A DNA stretch of 64,000 nucleotides, taken from positions 21,158-85,157 of the forward strand of contig JAKOGI010000108.1 in NCBI GenBank assembly GCA_029747015.1, written 5' to 3'. The translations under genes and the position numbers were made by a program. The stretch is from Carnegiea gigantea. Lineage: Eukaryota; Streptophyta; Magnoliopsida; Caryophyllales; Cactaceae. The notes under the pieces are model-generated. The model was not told where the DNA came from and searched no databases. It was given only the letters and a program-made list of their open reading frames with translations. The first letter of the stretch is position 1. Each line of letters begins with the position of its first letter. Positions 20,447 to 30,719 of this stretch are shown piece by piece.

Positions 20447-22788
20447 ATGCATCAGTTGAAAGGTATGATCGATGGCTCTATTAATGTTTGTCCTGAGCAA
20501 ATTATTATCTCCCCAGACATGCAACAACCTAATCCTACATATTACTTATGGATTCGTGGTGATCAATTAATTCGTGCATGGTTGTTTGCAACTATCTCAA
20601 AAGATACCCTTGTTGAAGTGCGTGATTTACAACACTGTTTGGATATTTGGCGTCGATTAGAGTCTAGGCTTAGCACTGCTAGTTTAGCTCGTGCTTTAGA
20701 TTTAAAGCGCATAACTAAGTTAAATCAAGAAGATTATCAGTCTATTAATGGGTATCTTTGTGCTATTAATTCCATAGCTGATTCATTGGCTGCTATACAA
20801 TCTCATGTGTCTGACTTGGAGTTGATTCAATTCACCACTACTGGTTTGCCTTCTGATTATGACACCTTTGTTAATACTTTTTCACTTTTGACTGGGCCTA
20901 TAACATTAAATGATCTATGGTCCAAGTTATTATTCTATGAGAATAGAATATAGTCTCAAAAAAGCAGGGAGTCGACTACTCATTAGACCTTCATAACTAC
21001 TTCTGGGTCTCTTAGTCATGGCAGTGGTCAATCTACTAGGAATAAGCATAATGGGAACAAAGATATGGTCGTAATTACAAGAACAAGAACCATCGGTGGA
21101 AGAACAATTGTAACAACAAGAACAATAAGCGTCAGCATTCTCAGCAATCTCAACATTCTTCTCGGAGTATGCCTACAGGTTATGCATTGTGCAGTATAGT
21201 TGTTCCATTGTTTAATACTATGGGCTCTTCCACTTCTGTCATAACCATTTACATGCAGGCACAAACCAGAGTGAAGGGATCCTTGGCTCTTACCCTAATG
21301 GTCTTTGTCAAATCTGTCATTCTCCTGGGCACTCTGCTGATACATGTTTAAATCGCTATCAACCGCGTCAATCTTTTGTTCTTTTAGCCTACGCCACTTT
21401 CACGCCTATTAATGCCAGTGAACAGATTTGGTATCTAGACTCAGCAACAGTCCTCCCATATGACACCTGATGAGGGTAAACTACCTTGTAAATCTGCTTA
21501 CTCCGACTCAAACAAAGTGTGAGTAGGCCATGACACCTTGCTTCCCATATGTTACGTTGGAATTATAACTTGCAACACTTTGTCTCGACCTTTGCATCTC
21601 TGTAATGTATGTCATGTCCCTAGGTTGCATCATAATTTGCTTTTTGTTAAGCAATTGTGTCCGGATAATAACTATGATGTTGTCTTCAATGCTAATTCGA
21701 TCTCAATTAAGGATAACACCACGGGTGATGTCCTATTGTAGACTCCCAGTGTCGGTAATGTCTACCCCGTTCATCTTGAGTCTGAGTGCCTCCATGTCAA
21801 TATTGCCCTCAATGAGTCTAGAGACACTTGGCATCGCCACTTGGGACATTGTGGATCACATACTTTAAATTTTCTTTGGAGAAATAAAGTTCTTCACTTT
21901 AAAACTGCTTTCATAGATACTTGCACGACTTGTTGATTGGCTATGTCACATAGACTTCCATTTACTCCTATTGAACATCGTGCTACTACACCTTTAGAAT
22001 TGATTCATTCTGATGTTTGGCAATCACCTATTCTGTTTCATCATGGTTTTAAGTATTATGTAATCGTTGTTGATGATTTTTCTCATTTGACTTGGCTTTA
22101 TCCTCTGCAATGAAAATCGGAGGTTTTTAGTCATTTTTTCGATTTTTGTCTTTTATGGAGAATCTGTTAATTGCAAAATAAAGCAATTTCAAAGTGATGG
22201 GGTCAAGAATTTGATAATATGCCTTTGAAAGAACATTTTCTCAAAGCTGATATTTATTTTTGAAAATCTTGCCTGGATATACAATAACAAAATGGGGTTA
22301 CTGAATGCAAGCATCGACATCTCTTAGAAATCACCCGATCTTTTCTAATTGATGCCATGATGCCTGTAAATTTCTGGCTTGATACTGTATACTCAGCAGT
22401 TTTCACCATTAATCATTTGCCTTCCCCAGTGCGGAACGGTAAGTCTCCTTCTAAAGTTCTGTTTCAAAAGATGCCTGATTACTCTTTTCTCAAACTATTT
22501 GGGTGTGCTTGTTTTCCCAACTTTGTGGCATCTTCTGCAAACAAACTTCAATCGAAATCTACTGAGTGTGTCTTCTTGGGGTATGCCTCTCATTACAAGG
22601 GCTATCGTTGTTTTGACCCAAGATCGGGTTGTATTTGTATTAATCGTGATGTTCGATTTCATGAGGTGCATTTCCCATACCCGACAATAATTACTTCGAT
22701 TCCACACAAGTCCTCGGCTTGCCTTTTTGACCCCATAGCTATCACGCGGCTTACTTGCACCACTACCCTCTTCCCTGCAAATAACTAA
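20447..22788 (+). pseudogene. Copia-A gag, protease and integrase remnant
   Basis: Gag (20447-20953) carries the copia-type core QQPNPTYYLWIRGDQLIRAW, WRRLESRLSTASLARAL and TTGLPSDYDTFV. A zinc knuckle CQICHSPGHSADTC (CX2CX4HX4C intact) lies at 21306-21347. Protease keeps WYLDS but a one-base shift breaks the site just after it (near 21440). The gag-pre-integrase and HHCC region includes DTWHRHLGH (near 21827) with the cysteine pair disrupted (CTTC then stop). The integrase core reads LIHSDVWQSP and YVIVVDDFS. The C-terminal part is open (22357-22788): NFWLDTVYSAVFTINHLPS, LFGCACFP and CVFLGYASHYKGYRCFDP. At least five stops or shifts are present. RT is missing. Confidence 0.87.
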
Positions 22789-22814
22789 AATATACACTTG
22801 ACATATTTATACCC

Positions 22815-23400
22815 CTATAACTTGATGAGCGGGAGAAGACTCAAGACTGTGCCACAATTATTAGAGGACATTTTAATGAAATTATTGCTAAGGATGAAAA
22901 AGAGGGGGTGCACTTCTAGAACAACGAATGATGGATCGATTCAGGGGCATGTTGATGGAGTTGGGTATGAGGGACCTTCGATAGGAAGGGCTATGGTATA
23001 CCTGGGACCAAGATACTCGCATGAAGGACCGGCTTGATTGATTTACTACGAACGAAGAATGAATATCCAAGTTTCCTATAGTCGGGATGGAGAGTTTAAT
23101 GAGATATAAATCTAATCACCCACCAATTTTATTGCACACCAAGCCAAGGCGTGTAAGGTTAAAAAGAAATCTAACTTTGAATCTTTTTGGGTGGATCATG
23201 AAGAGTGTGAGGATATCGTACACGATGCATGGCATAGCAATTTTACAAAGAACCCTCTAACCAAAATTCATGCATGTGATGAGGATTTGAGCAATTGAAG
23301 TAAGAAAGTGGTGGTAAGAGGATCTAGGAAACCGGAAAAGAGCTACAGAATATGCAGAAACAAGAGCTGGGCAAGATCTGATGCGATTACCAACATGAAA
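22815..23400 (+). pseudogene. LINE block 2: endonuclease C-terminal half
   Basis: Resumes the L1 endonuclease after Copia-A. GHFNEIIAKDEKEG (near 22873) corresponds to the conserved GDFNEI with the catalytic Asp changed to His. DRFRGMLMELGMRDLR, LWYTWDQDTRMKDRLD and SLMRYKSNHPPILLH follow; the last is the SDH catalytic motif changed to SNH. Then come FESFWVDHEECEDIVHDAWH and a tail. Frame changes and stops are frequent. Both endonuclease catalytic motifs are lost. Confidence 0.82.
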
Positions 23401-23409
23401 CCGAAACAG

Positions 23410-23960
23410 AGTCAAGTGGGCTTATATACATATCTTCAACCCATTTAAATAAATAGATTGACACATTTAACCCATTTACCTAAATATATTAAATTTAGCC
23501 TGAGATTCTTAACACGAAAAAATACATATTAAACCCCTTTAATTAAATAGATTAGATAGGTCAACTCCATGACCTATTTATCATTTACCTATTTACAAGT
23601 TTATTTGATAATTAAGAACACAAAAATTAAGAACATATATAAAAATCTGAATTGTAATGAATTGGGGGAACTATAAAAAAGTAATTGATCATCATGTTAT
23701 GCAAACCTAATTGTTTATGCTACACAATTAGGTATTAATTTAAAGTTAAATGGGTAAATGGGTAATGAAATGAATTGAATTCGACCCGTTCATCTTAAAT
23801 GGGTCAAAATTAGGTTAACCTGTTTAAAAATTAAATGAATATAGGTCAAAGTTTTACTGTCCATTAATAAATGAGTTAGGTTTAGGTCAAAGAATCTTCA
23901 ACCCATTTAAGTTTGACAGTAGCACGAGCCTGACCTGAGCTGACCTACTTCCCACCTCAA
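23410..23960. mobile_element. AT-rich MITE-like insertion in the LINE
   Basis: A block of about 550 bp rich in AACCCATTTA, TAAATGGGTAA and GACCCGTTCATC words, some in inverted orientation. The LINE reading breaks off before it and resumes after it. ATCTTCAACCCATTTAA occurs near both sides (23428 and 23889). The pattern recalls hAT-type non-autonomous elements, but clean terminal inverted repeats and a TSD could not be fixed. Confidence 0.38.
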
Positions 23961-24110
23961 GTCGAAATTGGGTAATTCCAAAGTAAATTTGGAGGAGTGC
24001 GCCAAACTGGGGAAAAAAAAAATTCTGGATGACCTTCACCAACAAAATGAGGCTTTCTAGCATGTAAGTTCATGGGAGAAGAAGTTACAGGATAGGGACC
24101 AGACTATATA
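23961..24110 (+). pseudogene. LINE block 3: endonuclease-RT linker
   Basis: Reads NLEECAKLGKKKILDDLHQQ, NEAF, a stop, then SSWEKKLQDRDQT. This has the charged coiled character and WEKKL motif of the linker that precedes the RT in plant LINEs. It ends at the LTR of Copia-B. Confidence 0.6.
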
Positions 24111-24726
24111 TGTTGGAGTAATGGCACCCCAAAAGGGTGTTCACTTACTCTCTCTATCTCTTTTGTTGTCTTACCTGGAACTTTTGGAAGTAGTTAGAAG
24201 AATTCATATATCCTACTCTCCTTGTGCCTGTTGAATAACTGGAAGCTATGTTTTGAAGGGGTTGAGAGGACTTGGGCTGCTACACGTGTGTGTACAAGCT
24301 GTCGTAAACCTACCAGCTAGCTTAACTGAATCTTCCTCCATTATTGCTTCAGTTACTATGATCCTCTCCCTATCCCAGATTTCTGGCCCCAATTTACTCC
24401 CTTTTTAATGCTGTTCAACCGCTCTTTTCTCAATCAGATCATTATATAAAGAGTCCTTCTGCATCTACGAAAGACGCACAGAAACATAAAAACCTTCTCT
24501 CCTCTTCTCTTCCCCCTTCTCTTCCTGGGCAATAGAATACTATACTCCATAGCTTCTCCCTCGAGTGCACGAGTGAGAAGCTTGTTGTGTTAAACCTTGG
24601 GGAGCTTTTTCGCCTTATCGATTTGCACCTAAGTCGGGCGAATTTAGCTTTCAGGTCAGCGGTCTCATCCACGACACAATTTTTTTCTCTGTCCTCGTGA
24701 CAACCATTACACTAATTATTCCAACA
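24111..24726 (+). repeat. 5' LTR of Copia-B
   Basis: TGTTGGAGTAATGGC...TATTCCAACA. Compared with the 3' LTR it lacks about 80 bp between ACACGTGTG and ACAAGCTGTCG (near 24284-24296). TATATAAAGAGTCCTTCTGC near 24445 is a likely TATA box and start region. Confidence 0.92.
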
Positions 24727-24745
24727 ATCTGAAAGCTAAATTACA

Positions 24746-27700
24746 ATGGTTGCAACACCAAAAACACTCCCAGAACTCTACAAAATTGAACCCCTTGATG
24801 GAACCAATTACAAACGTTGGTCCCAGAAACTGCTCCTCTGTTTTGAACAACTTGAGATCGATTATGTTCTCACCACTGACCTTCTTGATGAAACAACAAC
24901 TAATGCTAAACCTTCTGCTCTTGTTGTTCCTAAAACACCCTCCATCCCACTTGATGATGTTTCCAAGAAGAAACTTGGAAAGGACAACAAATTGGTTCGT
25001 AGTTATTTACTGAACAATATGTCCAACCCATGTTTGATTTATTTGTAATCTTCAAATTTACGATGGCCATATGGACCAAACTAGAAGCGAAATATAGTAT
25101 AGACGACGCTGGAAAGAAAAAGTATGGTGGCTGCAGTTCTAGATTGTGGAGAACGAACCGATCATGGAACAAGTTCATATCTACGAGAATCTGTGTGCTG
25201 AGATTCTGGCAGAAGGCATGAAGATGTGCGAGATTCTTTAAGCCAACATGTTAATTGAAAAGTTTCCACCATCTTGGAGTGATTACAAAAACCATCTCAA
25301 GTACAAGAAGAAGAATCTCACGCTACAGGAACTAATCAGCCACATGTGAACTGAAGAGGCAAACAGGCTGAAAGATAAGATGTCCTCCTTTTCATTAAAT
25401 TCTATTAATTCTAACTAAGTTAAATTTGCTGTGCCAACGAACAAAGATAGGTTCAAAGGCAAAGGAAAGAAATTCCACAAGTCAAATCGTAATATCAGAA
25501 ACCAGAATACTGTTAACAAGAAAATTCAAAAGCACAAGGTAGTGTGTTATGTGTGCGGCAAGCCTAGATATAAGGCCTATCAATGCAATCAGTGAAAAGG
25601 GCCAGTTCAAGCCAAGCAGAAGTCCACACCACCTACTGCCCATATTACTGAAACCAAGAACAATGAAAACATATGTGCAGTTATCACATTAGAGGCAAAT
25701 CTGGTACATAACCTGACAGAATGGATTCTGGATTCTAGAGCTTCAGGACACTTCTGTGCCGATAGAGAACTCATGGTCAATTTTGAAGATGTTGCTGATG
25801 GATAATGTGTCTACATGGGCAACTCATCTATAGCTGTTGTCAAGGGTAAAGGGAAGGTTTTACTTAAGTTTACTTCTGCAAAACTATTGTCTTTAAGTAA
25901 TGTCTTGTTTGTCCCTTTCCTTCATAGAAATTTAATTTCTAGTACCCCTTTTGATATTGCTGGCCTAAAGATTATGCCAGAAGCTGGTCAAGTTGCTATC
26001 ATGTGAAATGGGGACTTTGTTGGGAAGGGGTATCATAGTGGGGGCTACTTGTTCTGAATACTACTGCACAAGTTAATAATGAAACTGCTGTCAATTCTAT
26101 TTATATTGCTGAGTGTGTTGATTCGTGGCATGGTAGGCTTGGACATGTTAATTTTACTTCATTGAAAAGGCTTAGAAACATGCAATTAATTCCAAACATG
26201 AATACTGAAAGTTGTTCTAAGTGTCCTGTCTGTGTTGAAGCAAAATTTACCGAGAAATCTTTTAATTCAGTAACTACCAGAAAAACAGATTTGTTAGAAC
26301 TTGTACATTCAGACTTAGCAGACTTTAAGAACACAATGAGTAAGAGTGGAAAGAAATGGTATATTACTTTTGTAGATGACTACTCTAGGTATACCAAGGT
26401 CTACCTTCTTAAGTGTAAAGATGAGGCTAAGGAAATGTTCTTAAAGTACAAAGCCGAAGTTGAAAACCAGTTAGATCGAAAAATTTAGAGACTTAGGTCA
26501 AATAGAGGTGGGGAATATGACACCAATTCCTTGACTGTTTTTTGTAAGAAAAATGTGATAATACATGAAACTAGTGTCCCCTACACGCCTCAGCAAAATG
26601 GTGTTGCTGAACGGAAAAGCCGTACCCTTAAAGACATGATGAATGCCATGCTTGTAAGTTCTGGATTATCAGATAATATGTGGGAGAAGCTGTCTTGACT
26701 GCCTGTTTTATACTTAATAGAGTTCTCTATAAGAAGTTAGATCTGACCCCATATGAGTTATGTATGAAAAGGATATGCTCCTAACCTGAATTATCTGAAA
26801 GTGTGGGGGTGCTTGGCCAAAGTTGCACTACCTAGTCATAAACGTTCGAACATTGGCCCCAAGACCTTTGATGCTATTTTCATTGGTTATGCTCAAAACA
26901 GTGCTGCATATAAATTTATGTCATTACCTGATTTCTCTATTTCTGAGTATAGGGATGCTGAATTTTTTGAGCATGTTTTCCCTCTAAAAAAGGATGTGCC
27001 GCATATTGTGTCTAATGTCGTGCCTGAACATGTGAACTTACCTACTTCTAGCTCTAGTGTTAGAGACTTGGTAATTGAACCTAGAAGAAGCATGAGATAG
27101 AGGACTAAAACTAGTATGGGCCCTGATTTTATCACTTCCTTTTTAGTAGAAGTCCTTGAGAGCTTTGATGTTGATGCATTAACCGATGAATTTGTGTCTC
27201 TCTCTATTCTTACTTGAGGAAGATCCTAAAACCTACCAAGAGGCTATGAGGTCTATAGATGCTACTTTTTGGAAAGAAGCCATTAAGAGTGAAATAAATT
27301 CCCTTGAACAAAACTTGGGAGCTGACCGACTTGCCTAAGGGATGTAGACCTATTAGTAGTAAATGGATCTTCAAGAAGAAACTTAGGACGAATGGCCCTA
27401 TTGAAAGGTACAAAGCTAGATTAGTTATTAGAGGCTTCTACCAAAAGAAGAAAATTGATTTCTTTGATACATATTCCCCTGTGACCAAAATTGCAATGAT
27501 CAGAACTCTAGTTGCTTTAGCTGCCATTCATGAACTCATTGTGTATTAGATGGATGTTAAAATAACTTTTCTCAATGGTGACTTAGAAGAAGAGATTTAT
27601 ATGTCATAGCCTGAGGGGTGTGAGGTTCCCGATCAGGAGAACAAGCAATGAAAACGGAGAAAATCTCTTTATGGTCTAAAGCAAGCCCCCAAATAGTGGT

Positions 27701-28733
27701 ATGAAAAATTTACTAGCTCATTAGAGAAAAATACAACTCAGATTCTTGTATTTATTCCAAGATGAGTGGATCTAATTATGTCATCATATGCTTAAATATG
27801 GATATGTTGATTTTTGGTACCAACTTGTCTGTTATTAATGAGGCTAAAAGAATTTTATCTTCTCTCTTTGAAATGAAAGACTTAGGAGAAGCAAATGTGA
27901 TCTTGGGGATCAAACTTAGAAAAACCAAGAGTGGCTTTTTCTTATGTCAGTCTCATTATATTGAGAAAATGTTGAAAAGATTTAACTCTTTTGATGTGGT
28001 ACCTGTGAGAACTCCTTATGACTCTAGCATACATCTTAAGAAGAACAGAGGATCTAATGTACCTCAAATTGAATATACAAAAATAATAGGTAGTGTGATG
28101 ATTCTTATGAATTACACTCGTCCTGATATTGCACATGCTATTAGTAGACTAAGTAGGTAAACTCATAACCCTGCTAAAGAATATTAGGATGCACTTCATC
28201 ATTTGTTGAGGTACCATAGAGGTACTATGGACTGGTGTTTACATTTTTGTAAATTACCAGAAGGTTTATGTGATGCGAATTGGGTCACTGATAACGATGA
28301 GGTAAGTTCCACTAGTAGCTATGTCTTTACATTGGGAGAAGGAGCTATTTCATGGAAGTTTGCAAAACAGACATGTATAGCTCGCTTAACCATGGAATCT
28401 AAATTTATTGCTCTTGAGTTGGCAGGTTAAGAAGCAGAATGGCTTAAGGGTCTCCTGACGAACATACCATTATGGGGGAAACAATCAACACCTATCTCCT
28501 TGCATTGTGATTTGCAAGCAGCAACTAGAGTTGCGCATAACAGCGTTTACAACAGAAAAAAGAGATATATCCGTATTAGACATGGTGTGGCAAAGCAATT
28601 GCTGAAGCATAGTGTTATCTACTTAGACTATGTGAGATCCAAGAAAAACTTGGCAGACCCTCTCACAAAGGGATTGCTAAGAAGAGTAGTTCTCAAGTCA
28701 TTGAGGGGGACGGGGCTAAAGCCCATGGAATGA
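24746..28733 (+). pseudogene. Copia-B gag-pol remnant
   Basis: The ATG at 24746 opens gag (LDGTNYKRWSQKLLLCFEQL). The zinc knuckle CYVCGKPRYKAYQC (near 25549) has its His changed to Tyr. Protease ILDSRASGHFC (near 25727) has DSG changed to DSR. Integrase: WHGRLGHVNFTSLKRL with CSKCPVC intact (26128-26235), YITFVDDYSRYTKVY and PYTPQQNGVAERKSRTL. RT: KWIFKKKL, YKARLVIRG and SLYGLKQAPK; the YVDDM active site is damaged to NMDM near 27800. RNase [24 protein letters not shown]. The stop is TGA 28731-28733. Most stops replace expected Gln, Trp or Arg codons (as at SLYGLKQAPK-stop-WY), which fits C-to-T and G-to-A decay. Confidence 0.9.
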
Positions 28734-29321
28734 AGAGGTATGGTGGATACCCATTTGTGGTCAAACGAAGCCATACTAATCTTCTAATTGTATTACTTCC
28801 CATTCCTATGACATGTGGTAGTGCTTGTGCTACAGAGAAGCACATTAATGAATCCATAGCCTATTATTGTGGTGCTATAGAGAAGTACTTGATGGATTCA
28901 TCATCATTCTATAAGAGGTAGAGCTAGCATATGCTTTTAATAATTCCAAGCCATGATGTGGTGGTCTAAGTAGAGATAGGCTGATGGAATTACCTAAGTA
29001 AGTATGAAGATCTAGCCGCCTTCTATGAGAGACTCAGGCTGTCTCTCTAGAGCACTTATGAGACCTGAGGTATATGCATTGGCCTAAAAGCGCAAGTGAA
29101 TATTGCAGGGTACATATCTTTTATGGTTGACATGTGTCGAGAGGGCCTCATTCAAAGTCTAACAAGTTCAAGAATAAGTTCAATTGTCAGACTTAGATAT
29201 TGCCTCTCTTCACTACGTATCAATTCAATCAAAAGACATTGATACTTAAGTATCTGACCCTTCTTGCCGAGGAAATTTTTCCTCATTCTTGTTTTTCTTT
29301 TGTGTGCTATTAGTGGGGCAT
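28734..29321 (+). other. Copia-B 3' untranslated region
   Basis: Lies between the pol stop and the 3' LTR. A 63-codon open frame follows the stop but has no recognisable domain. The stretch ends in a short purine tract (GTGGGGCAT) at the LTR. Confidence 0.65.
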
Positions 29322-30016
29322 TGTTAGATTAATGGCATCCCAAAAGGGTGTTCATTTACTCTCTCTATCTCTTTTGTTGTCCCACATGAAATTTTTAGGA
29401 GTAGTTTGAAAAGTTCATATATCCCACTCTCCTTGTGCCTATTTAATAACTGGAAGCTATGTTTTAAGGAGGTTGAGGGGACTTGGGTTGCCACACACGT
29501 GTGCGCGCCGCTGCGGCCGGTGGACTGTGGGTTTGGGCGTTACTGATTATATTTTTGGTGGAATTTTCTTCAGACTGTTTGCATACAAGCTGTCGTAAAC
29601 CTAACCGCTAGCTTGACTGAGTCTTCTTCCATTGTTGCCTCAGTTACCATGATCCTCTCCCTATCCCAGATTTTCTGCCCTAATTTACTCCCTTTTTAAT
29701 GCTACTCAATAGCTCTTTTCTTAATCAGACCATTATATAAAGAGCCCTTCTGTAGCAATGAAAGACACAGAGAAACATAGAAACCTTCTCTCCTCTTCTT
29801 TTCCCCCTTCTCTTCCTAGGCAGCAGATTGCTATACTCCATAGTTTCTCCCTCGAGTGCATGAGTGAGAAGCTCGCTGTGTTAAACCTTGGGGAGCTTTT
29901 CCACCTTATTGATTTGCACCTAAGTCGGGCGAATTTAGCTTTCAGATCAGTGGTCTCATCCATGACACAGCTTTTCCTCTATCCTCACAATAGCCATTAC
30001 ACCAATTATTCCAACA
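29322..30016 (+). repeat. 3' LTR of Copia-B
   Basis: TGTTAGATTAATGGC...TATTCCAACA, matching 24111-24726 with an extra block of about 80 bp that includes GCGCGCCGCTGCGGCCGG. Confidence 0.92.
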
Positions 30017-30388
30017 CATCATACCTCCACCACAAAGCCTCTTAGTGACATACTCATAACTGCATGAAGGGCTTGTTCAATGAGGGTGATGTTTGGTGCA
30101 CAGACTAGAAAGATGCAGAATGAATTATAGTAGCTTATTACCAATAGCTTTTCATCGCTAATGAACTGAACAATTCTGAGATGGTGGCGGTAAGAATTAA
30201 GCATAAGTGATAGAGAAGATGAATTTGGCCCTTGTGAATCCTTACATTCACATGGATATCAAGCAAGCTCCCGGCCAGATGCCCCCACTCAAAGCTCCTA
30301 GCTTAGACGGTAGTGCTGATGTTACCCATTACATTAGAGATATTCTTGGAGGAAATTTTGACGTGAGACACCTTAATTAGACCTATGT
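30017..30388 (+). pseudogene. LINE block 4: linker and RT start
   Basis: Reads FHHTSTTK-like HHTSTTKPLSDILIT, DVWCTD, IIVAYYQ and LFIANELNNSEMVAV. After a shift it reads MNLALVNPYIHMDIKQAPGQ, MPPLKAPSLDG (RT entry motif), ADVTHYIRDILGG and RHLN-stop-TYV. The next LINE codons are found at 38594 after Gypsy-B. Confidence 0.82.
30384..30388. repeat. Gypsy-B probable TSD, left copy
   Basis: TATGT here and CATGT at 38589-38593 differ by one base. Removing the element and one copy gives LINE sequence that reads TYVALIPKV in frame. Confidence 0.6.
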
Positions 30389-30704
30389 TGATGTAGGATG
30401 CACTAAGAGCAATTCCTACACCAAGAAACTCAAACACAAAATAGGATAACACTCACAAATAATTCTCAATTTAATTTAATTCATTCAAGTCCGCCTTTCC
30501 TTAATGCACAAGGAGGTTTACATAGAAATCAATACAACTGAAAAGAAGAATAGAAAATATATTTGAAGATTACGAAAGCCAAAAGTAGGCTAAGAGATTA
30601 AATAAGATAGAGTATTATTCTAAAAGAGAATCCCTAAATTTCGAAATCTCCTATGCTTCCTGGAATATACACTAGCATAAAATTAGTTAAGAGATATTAC
30701 ATCA
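30389..30704 (-). repeat. 3' LTR of Gypsy-B
   Basis: TGATGTAGGATGC...ATTACATCA with a 5-bp terminal inverted repeat (TGATG/CATCA). Matches 38275-38588 (CCTTTCCTTAATGCA, GAAAATATATTT, AGAGAATCCCTAAA words). The preceding polypurine side reads GGTGAGCGAGAA on the minus strand. Confidence 0.88.
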
Positions 30705-30719
30705 TTCTCGCTCACCAGA

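Larger units (their letters stand above)
20120..22800 (+). mobile_element. Copia-A, 3'-truncated, inserted in the LINE
   Basis: A short LTR of about 126 bp (TGTTAAAA...CCTCA), an initiator-Met primer site, gag, zinc knuckle, protease and integrase are present in order. The sequence then returns to LINE near 22815. RT, RNase H and the 3' LTR are absent, so no TSD can be shown. Either the 3' half was deleted together with a few LINE codons, or only part was inserted. Confidence 0.85.
24111..30016 (+). mobile_element. Copia-B, full-length but degenerate
   Basis: LTRs at 24111-24726 and 29322-30016 flank a gag-pol remnant in sense. LINE sequence lies directly outside both ends (blocks 3 and 4), so the insertion boundaries are clear. 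The expected 5-bp TSD is not visible (TATAT/CTATA at left versus CATCA at right), probably through decay or recombination. The 3' boundary follows a purine-rich TAGTGGGGCAT. Confidence 0.9.

Noticed and set aside
24106..30021. TSD for Copia-B
   Set aside because: The bases flanking the two LTRs do not match, even with one mismatch allowed.
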